Positions 1 to 5,655 of a DNA stretch of 5,655 nt are shown piece by piece. Position numbers and translations under genes: made by a program. Numbering within the stretch: position 1 is the first letter of the stretch; each line of letters opens with the position of its first letter. The stretch comes from Elusimicrobiota bacterium. Its GTDB lineage: Bacteria; Elusimicrobiota; Elusimicrobia; UBA1565; UBA9628. The notes under the pieces are model-generated. The model made no database searches and was not told the origin of the DNA. It was given only the letters and a program-made list of their open reading frames with translations. The stretch is taken from contig JAGWMT010000212.1 in NCBI GenBank assembly GCA_028871595.1, positions 1 to 5,655 of the forward strand, written 5' to 3'.

Positions 1-746
1 ACGTGGTCGCCCTTCCATTCGGTGAAAGCGCGCGGCGCGTAGAAGATCTTCCGGCCGTCCACGTCGAAAATGCGGGACCCCTCGAAGCGCTCGAAGCGGA
101 CCACGGCGGGCGCCCCGTCGGCCAGGTAGCGCTCGGCCAAGGCGCGGGCCGAGGGCGCGGTCAGCATGCGCCGGAAAGCGGTCTCCAGTCCGGCGCGCTG
201 CTCGGGGGAGGAGTTGTCGTCCAAAGCCACGCGCTTGCGGAGGCGAGCCAGCAAGTCGTCGTGGGGTCCATTCTCGCTCGACGCGCCGGCGGACGGAGAA
301 ACGGCGCCGTCGCCGCTTCTGTCGCGACCCAAGCCGGCGGCCGCGGCGAAATTCCTCTCCAAAGCGGGAGCGGCCGTTTCCAAGTCTCCGCCGGTCAACG
401 ACGCGGACTTGGAGCCGTTCACCGACAGCATGTCGATCAAGTGAAGCGGGCGTTCCGCCCGCTTCGCGGCTTCCGGGAGCGCGGACCCGTGCTCCGGGAT
501 TGGCAGTTCCGGCAGGGCCGGCGCGGCGGCCGGCAGCATGGGCAACGCGGGTGAAATGGGGAGGACGAAGCCCGCCGAAGGCAAGGTCGTCGCCATCGAG
601 AGGGAAACGGGGCTGGTCAGCGACGGCGCCGCGGCGGCGCCCGGAGCCGAAAGCGGCGCCAGCGGGGCGTCGACGGCGACGCGCGGGAGGGCCGCGTGGG
701 CGGCTCCCGCGGCGGCGAGAAGCAGGGAGATCAGCAGTCGCTTCAT
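1..746 (-). CDS. Secreted protein of unknown function, paralogue of the HELLGH protein; C-terminus cut off by window edge
   Basis: The frame opens at ATG 746-744 and stays open for 248 full codons to the window edge, so the C-terminus is missing. The N-terminus is a clear signal peptide: MKR, a leucine-rich core, then a cleavage site near AHA-A at residues 16-19, so export is expected. Residues 20-100 are an alanine/proline-rich low-complexity stretch. Residues 165-249 form a conserved block (LARLRKRVALDD, MLTAPSARALAERYL, VRFERFEGS). This block aligns with residues 160-246 of the protein at 1407-3008 at roughly 45% identity by eye. In that paralogue the block is followed within about 25 residues by HELLGH, so the missing part here probably carries the same zinc-site-type domain. 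That is inference. No Shine-Dalgarno sequence is visible. A TACACT hexamer lies 8 bases before the ATG, so the gene may have its own promoter in the 70-base gap after the preceding gene. Its biochemical role is unknown. Confidence 0.85.
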   Translation of the reverse strand, partial: MKRLLISLLLAAAGAAHAALPRVAVDAPLAPLSAPGAAAAPSLTSPVSLSMATTLPSAGFVLPISPALPMLPAAAPALPELPIPEHGSALPEAAKRAERPLHLIDMLSVNGSKSASLTGGDLETAAPALERNFAAAAGLGRDRSGDGAVSPSAGASSENGPHDDLLARLRKRVALDDNSSPEQRAGLETAFRRMLTAPSARALAERYLADGAPAVVRFERFEGSRIFDVDGRKIFYAPRAFTEWKGDH

Positions 747-816
747 CTGCTTATAGTGTAGGAGGGAGCGGGGAAATTCGCCTGAGTCGAAAGGTCCCGG
801 AGGGGGTCCCGAAGGC
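747..816 (-). promoter_or_regulatory. Candidate promoter/operator region of the gene at 1-746
   Basis: On the minus strand, TACACT (760-755) resembles a -10 element and ends 8 bases before the ATG. No convincing -35 box is present at the usual spacing. Further upstream, AGGTCCCG (plus-strand 792-799) followed by GGGGG (802-806) is repeated at exactly the same offsets upstream of the paralogous gene at 1407-3008. Within this stretch GGTCCCGGAG (793-802) and GGTCCCGAAG (805-814) form a direct repeat with a 12-base period, which could be a tandem operator. No hairpin followed by a T-run was found, so no terminator is called between the small upstream gene and this one. Confidence 0.45.
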
Positions 817-1410
817 CTAGGGGTTGGGAAGGGGGGCCTGGATGGATTTCAGGAAAGACTTCCAGGCGGCCTCGCCGGCGCCGGCGGGGTCGGGAACCGG
901 GGATTCGCGCGAGTAGGTCAGGACCACGAAGCGGCCGTCGGCGGATGGAGGCAGGACGCAGAAGAGCTGCCGGCCCATGCGCGCCGGATGGGGGGACGGG
1001 GCGTGGGGGTCCGAGTCCATCAACGGATAGCTCCGGCGGTAGAGGTTCGCCTTTTTCCCGGCCACCGGGGTCGAGCCGATCAGCGCCGGGGGCTTGCCCA
1101 TCGTGGTCGCGGCGGGACCTTTCATGAATTGGGCGGCGTTCCGGTAGGCGGAGCCGCGGTTGCCGTAAACGTCGAGCGCGATGCGGTCCGGGCCGTTCTC
1201 GAATGAGACGACGAGGTCCGCGCCCAAGGAATTCGAGTAGTCCGTCCTTTTCCAGCCGGGAGGCGCCTCGAAACGGACCAGGGCGGCCAAGGTGTCGGCG
1301 GAGGAGAGGCGGGGGGGAGGCGCGTTCGGATTCGGGCCCGTCGGCGAGCCGGGCGCGGCGGCGCTCCAGGCTCCGGCGACCGTGAGGACCGCGATCCAGG
1401 CGATGTTCAT
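817..1410 (-). CDS. Small secreted protein of unknown function
   Basis: This 197-residue protein starts at ATG 1410-1408 and ends at TAG 819-817. The start overlaps the stop codon of the upstream gene as ATGA, which points to translational coupling and co-transcription with the HELLGH protein. The N-terminus has a hydrophobic segment (residues 3-19) ending in AAAPGSP that looks like a signal peptide, although it lacks the usual basic residue. A proline/asparagine-rich stretch (20-35) follows, then one compact domain (about 40-192). The layout of that domain, with FEAPPGWKRTDYSN near the front, alternating hydrophobic strands, VVLTYSRE at 162-169 and a final amphipathic WKSFLKSI helix, loosely recalls PsbP/Mog1-like (DUF1795-type) domains. 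This is only a fold-level impression. C151 is the only cysteine. The gene sits between two paralogous secreted genes and could be a partner or substrate of those proteins; nothing in it shows a catalytic site. Confidence 0.85.
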   Translation of the reverse strand: MNIAWIAVLTVAGAWSAAAPGSPTGPNPNAPPPRLSSADTLAALVRFEAPPGWKRTDYSNSLGADLVVSFENGPDRIALDVYGNRGSAYRNAAQFMKGPAATTMGKPPALIGSTPVAGKKANLYRRSYPLMDSDPHAPSPHPARMGRQLFCVLPPSADGRFVVLTYSRESPVPDPAGAGEAAWKSFLKSIQAPLPNP

Positions 1411-3008
1411 GTTCCCGGCGTCAGTTTAGCATCCGGAGCCGGCGCCCGCCAGTGCTCCGGATGATCGCGCCGGTCGTCGCGGTACAGGGCGCGCAGGTCG
1501 TCCCAGGACAAGGAGGTCGTGACCGTCACGTGCGGTCCCGGGACAAGGTCCTCCGCGGCCGCCGGCGCGGACGGGGCCTTGGCGGCCAGCGCGCGGAGCC
1601 GGTCGGAGAGGACCGCCAGGCGCTTCGCGGAATCCGCGAAGAACGGATCGCGCATGAGCTTGGCCGTGGCGGCGGCGTCCGCCCGCTTCACGGGATCCTT
1701 CAGCCCGTCCAGGTCGGCCGTCAGCTCCGCGCGGATGTCGAGAAGGCGGCCCAGTGCCACCCGCCATTCGGCTGTTTTCGGATGCCGCAGGTCGTCGCGC
1801 AGGCCGCGCACGCGCCATTCCTCCACCCCGTGGACTTGTTGAAAATGGTCGATGACGGCGCCCCAGTCGGTGGGGTCGTTCAGTTCGGCCTGGAGCTCGG
1901 CGATCCGGGCGGCGACGCGAGCCAGGCGCTCGGCGTACACCTGGTCCACGCGGTCGGCTTCCTCCGGGGAGAGGCTTTGCGCGTAGTAGGGCGTCACCAG
2001 GTCCAGCGCGCGATGGTAGGCCTCGGGGTCGGCCAGGTAGCTCCAACAGTACGCGTCGTCGGGAACCCTCCCGTCCACCTCGGCCTGCACCAGCCAGCCG
2101 GTGACTCCGGCGGTGTCCTCGTCGCCGCGCCAGCGGTTCATGGCCGCGGTAACGCCGGCGTTCTCGGCGCGGGCGCCGTTGAGCGCGTGTCCCAGGAGTT
2201 CGTGGGCGAGAGTCCCGGGAATCTGCCGGAACTGGTAGCGCGAGTCGGTCTGCAGGTAGCCGGCGTTGATCTGGACCCAATCGCCTTCCGAGTGCGAGGT
2301 CAGGCCGCCGATTCCCGTGACGAACTTATGCTTGTCGTCGCCGTCCACCAGGCTGCCGTCCAGCTTCTCGAAGGAGACCCTCACCCGCCGGTTCAGGGCG
2401 AGGAACTCGCCGGCCAGCTCCCGGGCGGTCGGGCTCTGCAGCATCAGCCGCACGGCCATGTCCAGCGCCTCCGCCTGCACCGGGTCTCCGTGGTCGTCCA
2501 GGATCAGCCGGGCGCGGAGCCGGGCCGACAGCGTGTCGGGAGCCGGAGCCGCGGCGGGGGACGTTCCGGGGCCGGCGGGGGCATACGCCGGCGGCGGCGC
2601 CGCGCCGTCGTCGTTCGGGTTCAGGCTGTCGAGGAAGTATTTGTCCCCCCAGGCCAGGGCCGCGCCCCGGGCCGCGGCCAGGGCCCGGGCGGCGGCCCTG
2701 TCGTCGGCGGTGAGCCGGCCTTCGGCGGCGGCGGTGCGCAGCCTGGCCACGCGCGTCCGGTCGGCGGCGCGCGCCAGAGCCTCGCCCTCGGGGCGGGTCA
2801 GCGCGACGTCGGCGCCGGCGGCCGTCGAGGAAGCGACGTCCACCAGGCGGTCGCCGACGGCGACGTAGCGTCCGGCGCCCTCCTCGATGATCTCGCTCAC
2901 GTCCTCGCGGGTGAGCCCGGCGCCCGCGATGGAAAAAGTCTCCGTTGAGACGGATTGGGCGGCCGCGGGGGCGGCGAGGAGGAGCAGTCCGAGGGCGAAC
3001 GCGAGCAT
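1407..3008 (-). CDS. Secreted putative metallopeptidase with HELLGH motif
   Basis: This 533-residue protein starts at ATG 3008-3006; no in-frame alternative start is visible close upstream. A signal peptide covers residues 1-18 (MLAFALGLLLLAAPAAAQ), with an uncharged n-region. Next come a helical, Arg/Ala-rich N-terminal domain (about 24-130), a Pro/Ala linker (136-158), the conserved block shared with the protein at 1-746 (160-246), and the likely catalytic segment. In TLAHELLGHALNGARAEN the key residues are H269, E270 and H274. E310 in GWLVQAEVDG, 36 residues after H274, is a candidate third metal ligand. HELLGH is the signature of peptidase family M49 (dipeptidyl peptidase III). However, M49 enzymes are longer, have a second motif of the EECRAE type about 50 residues on, and are not normally secreted; that second motif is not seen. 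A charged helical, perhaps coiled-coil, region (345-375) and an Ala/Pro-rich C-terminal part follow. Zinc binding and peptidase activity are inference. It is the first gene of the minus-strand group. Confidence 0.88.
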   Translation of the reverse strand: MLAFALGLLLLAAPAAAQSVSTETFSIAGAGLTREDVSEIIEEGAGRYVAVGDRLVDVASSTAAGADVALTRPEGEALARAADRTRVARLRTAAAEGRLTADDRAAARALAAARGAALAWGDKYFLDSLNPNDDGAAPPPAYAPAGPGTSPAAAPAPDTLSARLRARLILDDHGDPVQAEALDMAVRLMLQSPTARELAGEFLALNRRVRVSFEKLDGSLVDGDDKHKFVTGIGGLTSHSEGDWVQINAGYLQTDSRYQFRQIPGTLAHELLGHALNGARAENAGVTAAMNRWRGDEDTAGVTGWLVQAEVDGRVPDDAYCWSYLADPEAYHRALDLVTPYYAQSLSPEEADRVDQVYAERLARVAARIAELQAELNDPTDWGAVIDHFQQVHGVEEWRVRGLRDDLRHPKTAEWRVALGRLLDIRAELTADLDGLKDPVKRADAAATAKLMRDPFFADSAKRLAVLSDRLRALAAKAPSAPAAAEDLVPGPHVTVTTSLSWDDLRALYRDDRRDHPEHWRAPAPDAKLTPGT

Positions 3009-3130
3009 GGAGGCAAAGTCTAGCGTGGACCCGGCGCCGGGACCTAGGGTCCGAGGTCCCGTTGGGGGAGGTCCATTGGGCCCATCCTTCGGGGACGTCC
3101 GGCCGCGGCGGCGATTTCGTAGAATGAGCT
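3009..3130. promoter_or_regulatory. Divergent intergenic promoter region
   Basis: These 122 bases separate the start of the HELLGH gene (minus) from hutI (plus) and must hold the promoters of both groups. For the minus gene, TAGACT (3022-3017) lies 8 bases before the ATG. For hutI, TAGAAT (3120-3125) lies 5 bases before the GTG and matches the -10 consensus in five of six positions. Neither has a clear TTGACA-like -35 box at normal spacing, nor a GGAGG-like ribosome site. If these hexamers are real -10 elements, both messages would start at or within a few bases of the start codon. GGTCC/GGACC half-sites are clustered at 3040-3074. Confidence 0.5.
3038..3061. repeat. Inverted repeat, candidate operator
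   Basis: CGGGACCT (3038-3045) and AGGTCCCG (3054-3061) are perfect 8-bp inverted arms around an 8-base spacer. A second, overlapping pairing exists: GGACC (3040-3044) with GGTCC (3048-3052). A further GGTCC lies at 3070-3074. With no T-run and a position between divergent start codons, a protein-binding site is more likely than a terminator. The right arm is the copy shared with the upstream region of the paralogue at 1-746. Function is inferred. Confidence 0.45.
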
Positions 3131-4381
3131 GTGGCGACTTTGATTCTCAACGCGTCCCAGCTGCTCACGATGGCGGGCTCGCCGGGGCCGCGCTCCGGGC
3201 GCGAGAAGGCCGCGACGGGCGTTCTGCGAGACGGCGCCGTCCTGATCGACGAGGGCCGGATTCTGGCCGCGGGTCCCCGCGAGCGCGTGCTGGCGCACTC
3301 CCAGGCCAAGGGCGCGCGGCGCGTCAGCGCGGCGGGCGGGGTGCTGACCCCGGGCTTCGTGGACGCGCACACCCATCCGCTCTTCGCCGCCCCGCGCCTG
3401 GACGATTTCGAGGCCCGCGTGAGCGGCGCGACCTACGCCGACCTGGCGGCCCGCGGCGGGGGCATCCTCTGGACCGTGGCCGGCGTGCGCGGGACCTCCG
3501 AGGCCGACCTGGCCGCGGGGCTGCGCCGGCGCGCGGCCGATTTCCTGGCCTCCGGCACGACGACGATCGAGGCGAAATCGGGCTACGGGCTGGACCTCGA
3601 CAATGAATTGAAGATGCTGCGCGCGCTGAAGACGGTCTCCGAGCGCGGGCCCCTGGAGATCGTCGCGACCTTGCTGGGCGCCCACGCGGTGCCTCCGGAG
3701 CTCCGCGGCCGAAAGGCCGAGTACCTGGACCGCGTTTGCGGGGAGATGATCCCGCGGGCGGCCGCCGAAGGCCTGGCGAAGTTCGTGGACATCTTCTGCG
3801 AGGCCGGCTATTTCGAATTGGCCGACCTGGAGCGCGTCGCCGAGGCGGGCGCGAAGGCCGGGCTGGGGCTCAAGGTCCATTCCGAGCAGTTGTCGCGGAT
3901 GGGAAGCCTGCCGGCGGCGGTGAAGCGCAAGGCCGTCTCCGTGGACCATCTGGATCATGCCGCGGAGGGGGATTTTCCGGACCTGGCCGCCGGCGGCACC
4001 GTCGCCTGCCTGGTGCCCGGCTCGAACTATTTCCTGTCGAAGCCCTATCCGCCCGCGCGGCGCCTGCTGGACGCGGGCGCGGCCGTGGCGTTGGCCACCG
4101 ACTACAATCCGGGAACCTGCCCCTGCTGGGACATGCGCATGATCGTGTCCATCGCCTGCACGCAGATGAAGATGATGCCGGCCGAGGCCCTGGTGGCGGC
4201 CACGATCAACGGGGCGCACGCGGCGGGGCTGGGCGCCACGCACGGCTCGCTGGAGGCCGGCAAGACGGCCGATCTGGTCTGCCACGAAGCCGAGGACTGG
4301 CGCGAGATCGCGTACTGGTTCGGCGCGCCCAAGGTGCGCTGGACCATGAAGCGCGGCGAGATCGTGCACGGGCGGGCATGA
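3131..4381 (+). CDS. hutI: Imidazolonepropionase (HutI)
   Basis: This 416-residue cytoplasmic amidohydrolase-superfamily enzyme (EC 3.5.2.7) hydrolyses 4-imidazolone-5-propanoate to N-formimino-L-glutamate, the third step of histidine degradation. The length is normal for the family. The metal site is complete: H80 and H82 in VDAHTHP, H250 in KVHSEQ and D324 in ATDYNPG. The substrate-site residues expected from the Bacillus subtilis enzyme are also present at matching positions: R89, Y152 in KSGYGL, H185 in GAHAVPPE and E252. The N- and C-terminal strands form the small beta domain (about 1-70 and 375-416), with LEAGKTADLV near the end. The start is GTG at 3131; an in-frame TGA lies two codons upstream (3125-3127), so no earlier start is possible. 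A later TTG at 3140 would clip the first beta strand. No ribosome-binding site is visible. No hutH, hutU or hutG neighbour lies inside the window. The stop overlaps the next start as ATGA. Confidence 0.97.
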   Translation: MATLILNASQLLTMAGSPGPRSGREKAATGVLRDGAVLIDEGRILAAGPRERVLAHSQAKGARRVSAAGGVLTPGFVDAHTHPLFAAPRLDDFEARVSGATYADLAARGGGILWTVAGVRGTSEADLAAGLRRRAADFLASGTTTIEAKSGYGLDLDNELKMLRALKTVSERGPLEIVATLLGAHAVPPELRGRKAEYLDRVCGEMIPRAAAEGLAKFVDIFCEAGYFELADLERVAEAGAKAGLGLKVHSEQLSRMGSLPAAVKRKAVSVDHLDHAAEGDFPDLAAGGTVACLVPGSNYFLSKPYPPARRLLDAGAAVALATDYNPGTCPCWDMRMIVSIACTQMKMMPAEALVAATINGAHAAGLGATHGSLEAGKTADLVCHEAEDWREIAYWFGAPKVRWTMKRGEIVHGRA

Positions 4382-5073
4382 AGGTCCTTCTGTTCGACAT
4401 CGACGGGACCTTGATCCGGGGCGGGGGCGCCGGACGCAAGGCCTTGAACCGCGCCGGCGAGGTCCTGTACGGCGTCAGGAACTGCTGTTCGGAACTGTCC
4501 TTGGCGGGAAGAACGGACCTGTACAATTTCGGCGCCGCGCACCAATACGCGACCGGGCGCAAGCCGGCCCGCCGGGACGTCGACCGGCTCCACCGCGAGT
4601 ATCTCAAACATCTTCCGTACTACGTGAAAAAGGCGCTGCGCGGCGGCACGTACCATATCCCGCCGGGCTTGAAGGTCCTGCTCAAACGCCTGAGCCGCGA
4701 CAAGCGCGTGCTTCTCGGACTGGGAACGGGGAATATGGAGAAAGGCGCGCGGATCAAGCTGGAGCCGTCGGGCTTCAACGAGTACTTCCAATTCGGCGGC
4801 TACGGCTCCGATTCGTTCCATCGCCATGCTCTTCTCAAGAAAGCCGTTCGACGGGCGAAAAAAATGACGAAGGAGCGCTTCACGAACGGCGATGTTTACG
4901 TCATCGGCGATACCCCGTTCGACGTGGCCGCCGGGAGAAAGGCGGGCTTCAAAACCGTCGGCGTCGGCACCGGCTTCTCCGAGTGGCGGGAACTGGCCGC
5001 GTCGAAGCCGGATCATCTGGCGCGGGATTTCAGGAACACGAAGAAATGGCTGAACTGGTTCGAGCTGAGCTGA
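4378..5073 (+). CDS. HAD-superfamily hydrolase, phosphoglycolate-phosphatase-like
   Basis: This 231-residue cytoplasmic protein starts at ATG 4378, overlapping the hutI stop codon as ATGA, so translation is probably coupled to hutI. HAD motif I is DIDGT (nucleophile D7, general acid D9). Motif II is the threonine of LGLGTGN (T117). Motif IV is GDTPFDV (D178, D182). The motif III lysine is less clear; basic residues at 149-155 are candidates. An alpha-helical cap (about 15-95) sits between motifs I and II, as in subfamily I phosphatases. The segment GNMEKGARIKLEPSGFNEYF with GGYGSD resembles widespread bacterial HAD proteins annotated as haloacid dehalogenase-like or phosphoglycolate phosphatase. 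The expected reaction is hydrolysis of a small phosphate ester with Mg2+; the substrate cannot be named. Its base composition is clearly less GC-rich (about 55-67% in lines sampled by eye) than its neighbours (up to about 80%), and it is rich in lysine. This may mean a different history. Confidence 0.92.
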   Translation: MKVLLFDIDGTLIRGGGAGRKALNRAGEVLYGVRNCCSELSLAGRTDLYNFGAAHQYATGRKPARRDVDRLHREYLKHLPYYVKKALRGGTYHIPPGLKVLLKRLSRDKRVLLGLGTGNMEKGARIKLEPSGFNEYFQFGGYGSDSFHRHALLKKAVRRAKKMTKERFTNGDVYVIGDTPFDVAAGRKAGFKTVGVGTGFSEWRELAASKPDHLARDFRNTKKWLNWFELS

Positions 5074-5655
5074 AGACCCCCGCGGACGCGGAGGCGCTGG
5101 CGGCCCGCCTGGCCGCGGCTTCGCCGGCGGCCGCCCTGCCGACCTACGCGCGCGCGCGCATCCTGGCGGCCGCCGCCGACGCGCTGGAGCGCGAGGGCGA
5201 AGTCCTGGCGCGGCTGATCGTGGAGGAAGTCCGCAAGCCGCTGAAGGACGCCCGCCGCGAGGCCGCGCGCGCCGCCTTCACCTTCCGGTGGGCCTCCGAG
5301 GAGTCGCGCCGGATCAACGGAGAAATCCTTCCGCTGGACCTGGAGCCGGGCTCCGAAGGCCGCCAGGCCCTGGTGCGCCGCGCCGCGCGCGGGCCCGCGC
5401 TGTTCATCACGCCCTTCAATTTCCCGCTCAATCTCCCGGCGCACAAGATCGCGCCGGCCGTGGCCGTGGGCCTGCCCTTCGCGCTCAAGCCCGATCCGCG
5501 CGCCCCGCGCACGGCGGCCCGGCTCCTGGAGATTCTGCTCGCCGCCGGCTGGCCCGCCGAAGCGGCGGTCCTGGTCTCGGGGGAGATTCCCGCCGTCGAG
5601 GCTCTGGCCGCCGACGAAAGAATCAAAATCCTGTCCTTCACGGGCTCCACGGCGG
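5046..5655 (+). CDS. NAD(P)-dependent aldehyde dehydrogenase, N-terminal part (cut by window edge)
   Basis: The frame is open from ATG 5046 to the end of the window, giving 203 full codons of a protein whose family usually has about 450-500 residues. It oxidises an aldehyde to a carboxylic acid with NAD(P)+; the substrate is unknown. Visible family marks are ITPFNFPLNL with the oxyanion-hole asparagine at N125, HKIAPAVAVG (133-142), the cofactor-binding lysine K148 in ALKPD, and FTGSTA (198-203) at the cofactor-binding loop. The general-base glutamate and catalytic cysteine lie beyond the edge, so activity cannot be judged. The sequence style resembles the glyceraldehyde-3-phosphate/lactaldehyde dehydrogenase branch. 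The first 28 bases overlap the end of the HAD gene in another frame; AGGA at 5032-5035, 10 bases before the ATG, could be the ribosome site. The overlap suggests an operon with hutI and the HAD gene. Confidence 0.93.
   Translation, partial: MAELVRAELKTPADAEALAARLAAASPAAALPTYARARILAAAADALEREGEVLARLIVEEVRKPLKDARREAARAAFTFRWASEESRRINGEILPLDLEPGSEGRQALVRRAARGPALFITPFNFPLNLPAHKIAPAVAVGLPFALKPDPRAPRTAARLLEILLAAGWPAEAAVLVSGEIPAVEALAADERIKILSFTGSTA

Noticed and set aside
1..552. Plus-strand open frames at the left edge, up to 183 codons
   Set aside because: The minus-strand frame has a signal peptide and clear similarity to its paralogue. The plus-strand frames are its complement and show no recognisable features.
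781..816. Rho-independent terminator after the gene at 817-1410
   Set aside because: The GGTCCC copies here are direct, not inverted, repeats, and no T-run follows on the minus strand, so no terminator hairpin can be supported.
1452..2948. 498-codon open frame on the plus strand opposite the HELLGH gene
   Set aside because: It is antisense to a well-supported gene with a signal peptide and conserved motif. Its translation is rich in Gly/Arg/Val/Gln without family motifs, as expected from the complement of GC-rich codons.
3124..3606. ATG at 3124 just before the hutI GTG as an alternative gene start
   Set aside because: It reads a different frame that gives an Arg/Gly/Ala-rich translation with no family features and ends at 3606 inside hutI. 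The GTG at 3131 gives a complete HutI N-terminus.
3044..4369. 441-codon open frame on the minus strand opposite hutI
   Set aside because: hutI carries all its catalytic residues, and the antisense translation shows only Arg/Gly/His/Gln-rich filler. It is a GC-driven shadow.
3736..4377. Long in-frame extension of the HAD protein upstream of 4378
   Set aside because: The extension lies inside hutI in another frame. The HAD motif I sits right after the ATG at 4378, the normal position for the family, and the ATGA overlap supports that start.

Overview
The window is GC-rich bacterial DNA, packed with genes, and holds six protein-coding genes in two divergent groups. No RNA gene, mobile element or CRISPR array was seen. 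The organism cannot be fixed from the sequence. Very high GC, alanine/proline-rich secreted proteins of unknown function, start codons without clear Shine-Dalgarno sequences and a hutI-type histidine-degradation gene would suit an environmental lineage such as Elusimicrobiota, but this is a weak guess from protein style.

Left half (1-3008, minus strand), read from right to left. First comes a 533-residue secreted protein with the zinc-peptidase-like motif HELLGH (1407-3008). A 197-residue secreted protein of unknown function follows, joined by a 4-base ATGA stop/start overlap (817-1410). After a 70-base gap comes a second secreted protein that leaves the window at its left edge (1-746). Residues 165-225 of this third protein align with the region just before the HELLGH domain in the first (about 28 identities in 60 positions by eye). 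The two large genes are therefore paralogues that bracket the small gene. Their upstream regions also match at the same distances from the start codon: AGGTCCCG-NN-GGGGG begins 46 bases upstream, and a TANACT hexamer lies 8 bases before the ATG. This suggests shared control.

Middle (3009-3130): a 122-base divergent intergenic region with an 8-bp inverted repeat and a cluster of GGTCC/GGACC half-sites.

Right half (3131-5655, plus strand): hutI (imidazolonepropionase) with its expected metal and substrate residues, a HAD-superfamily phosphatase-like hydrolase joined to it by an ATGA overlap, and an aldehyde dehydrogenase that overlaps the HAD gene by 28 bases and runs off the right edge. The overlaps indicate one transcript. 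HutI makes N-formimino-glutamate from imidazolone propionate. The two genes behind it belong to broad families and have no obvious place in histidine breakdown, so the grouping may reflect only co-transcription.

The most noteworthy points are the paired secreted HELLGH-type proteins with matching upstream elements and the possible near-leaderless starts.
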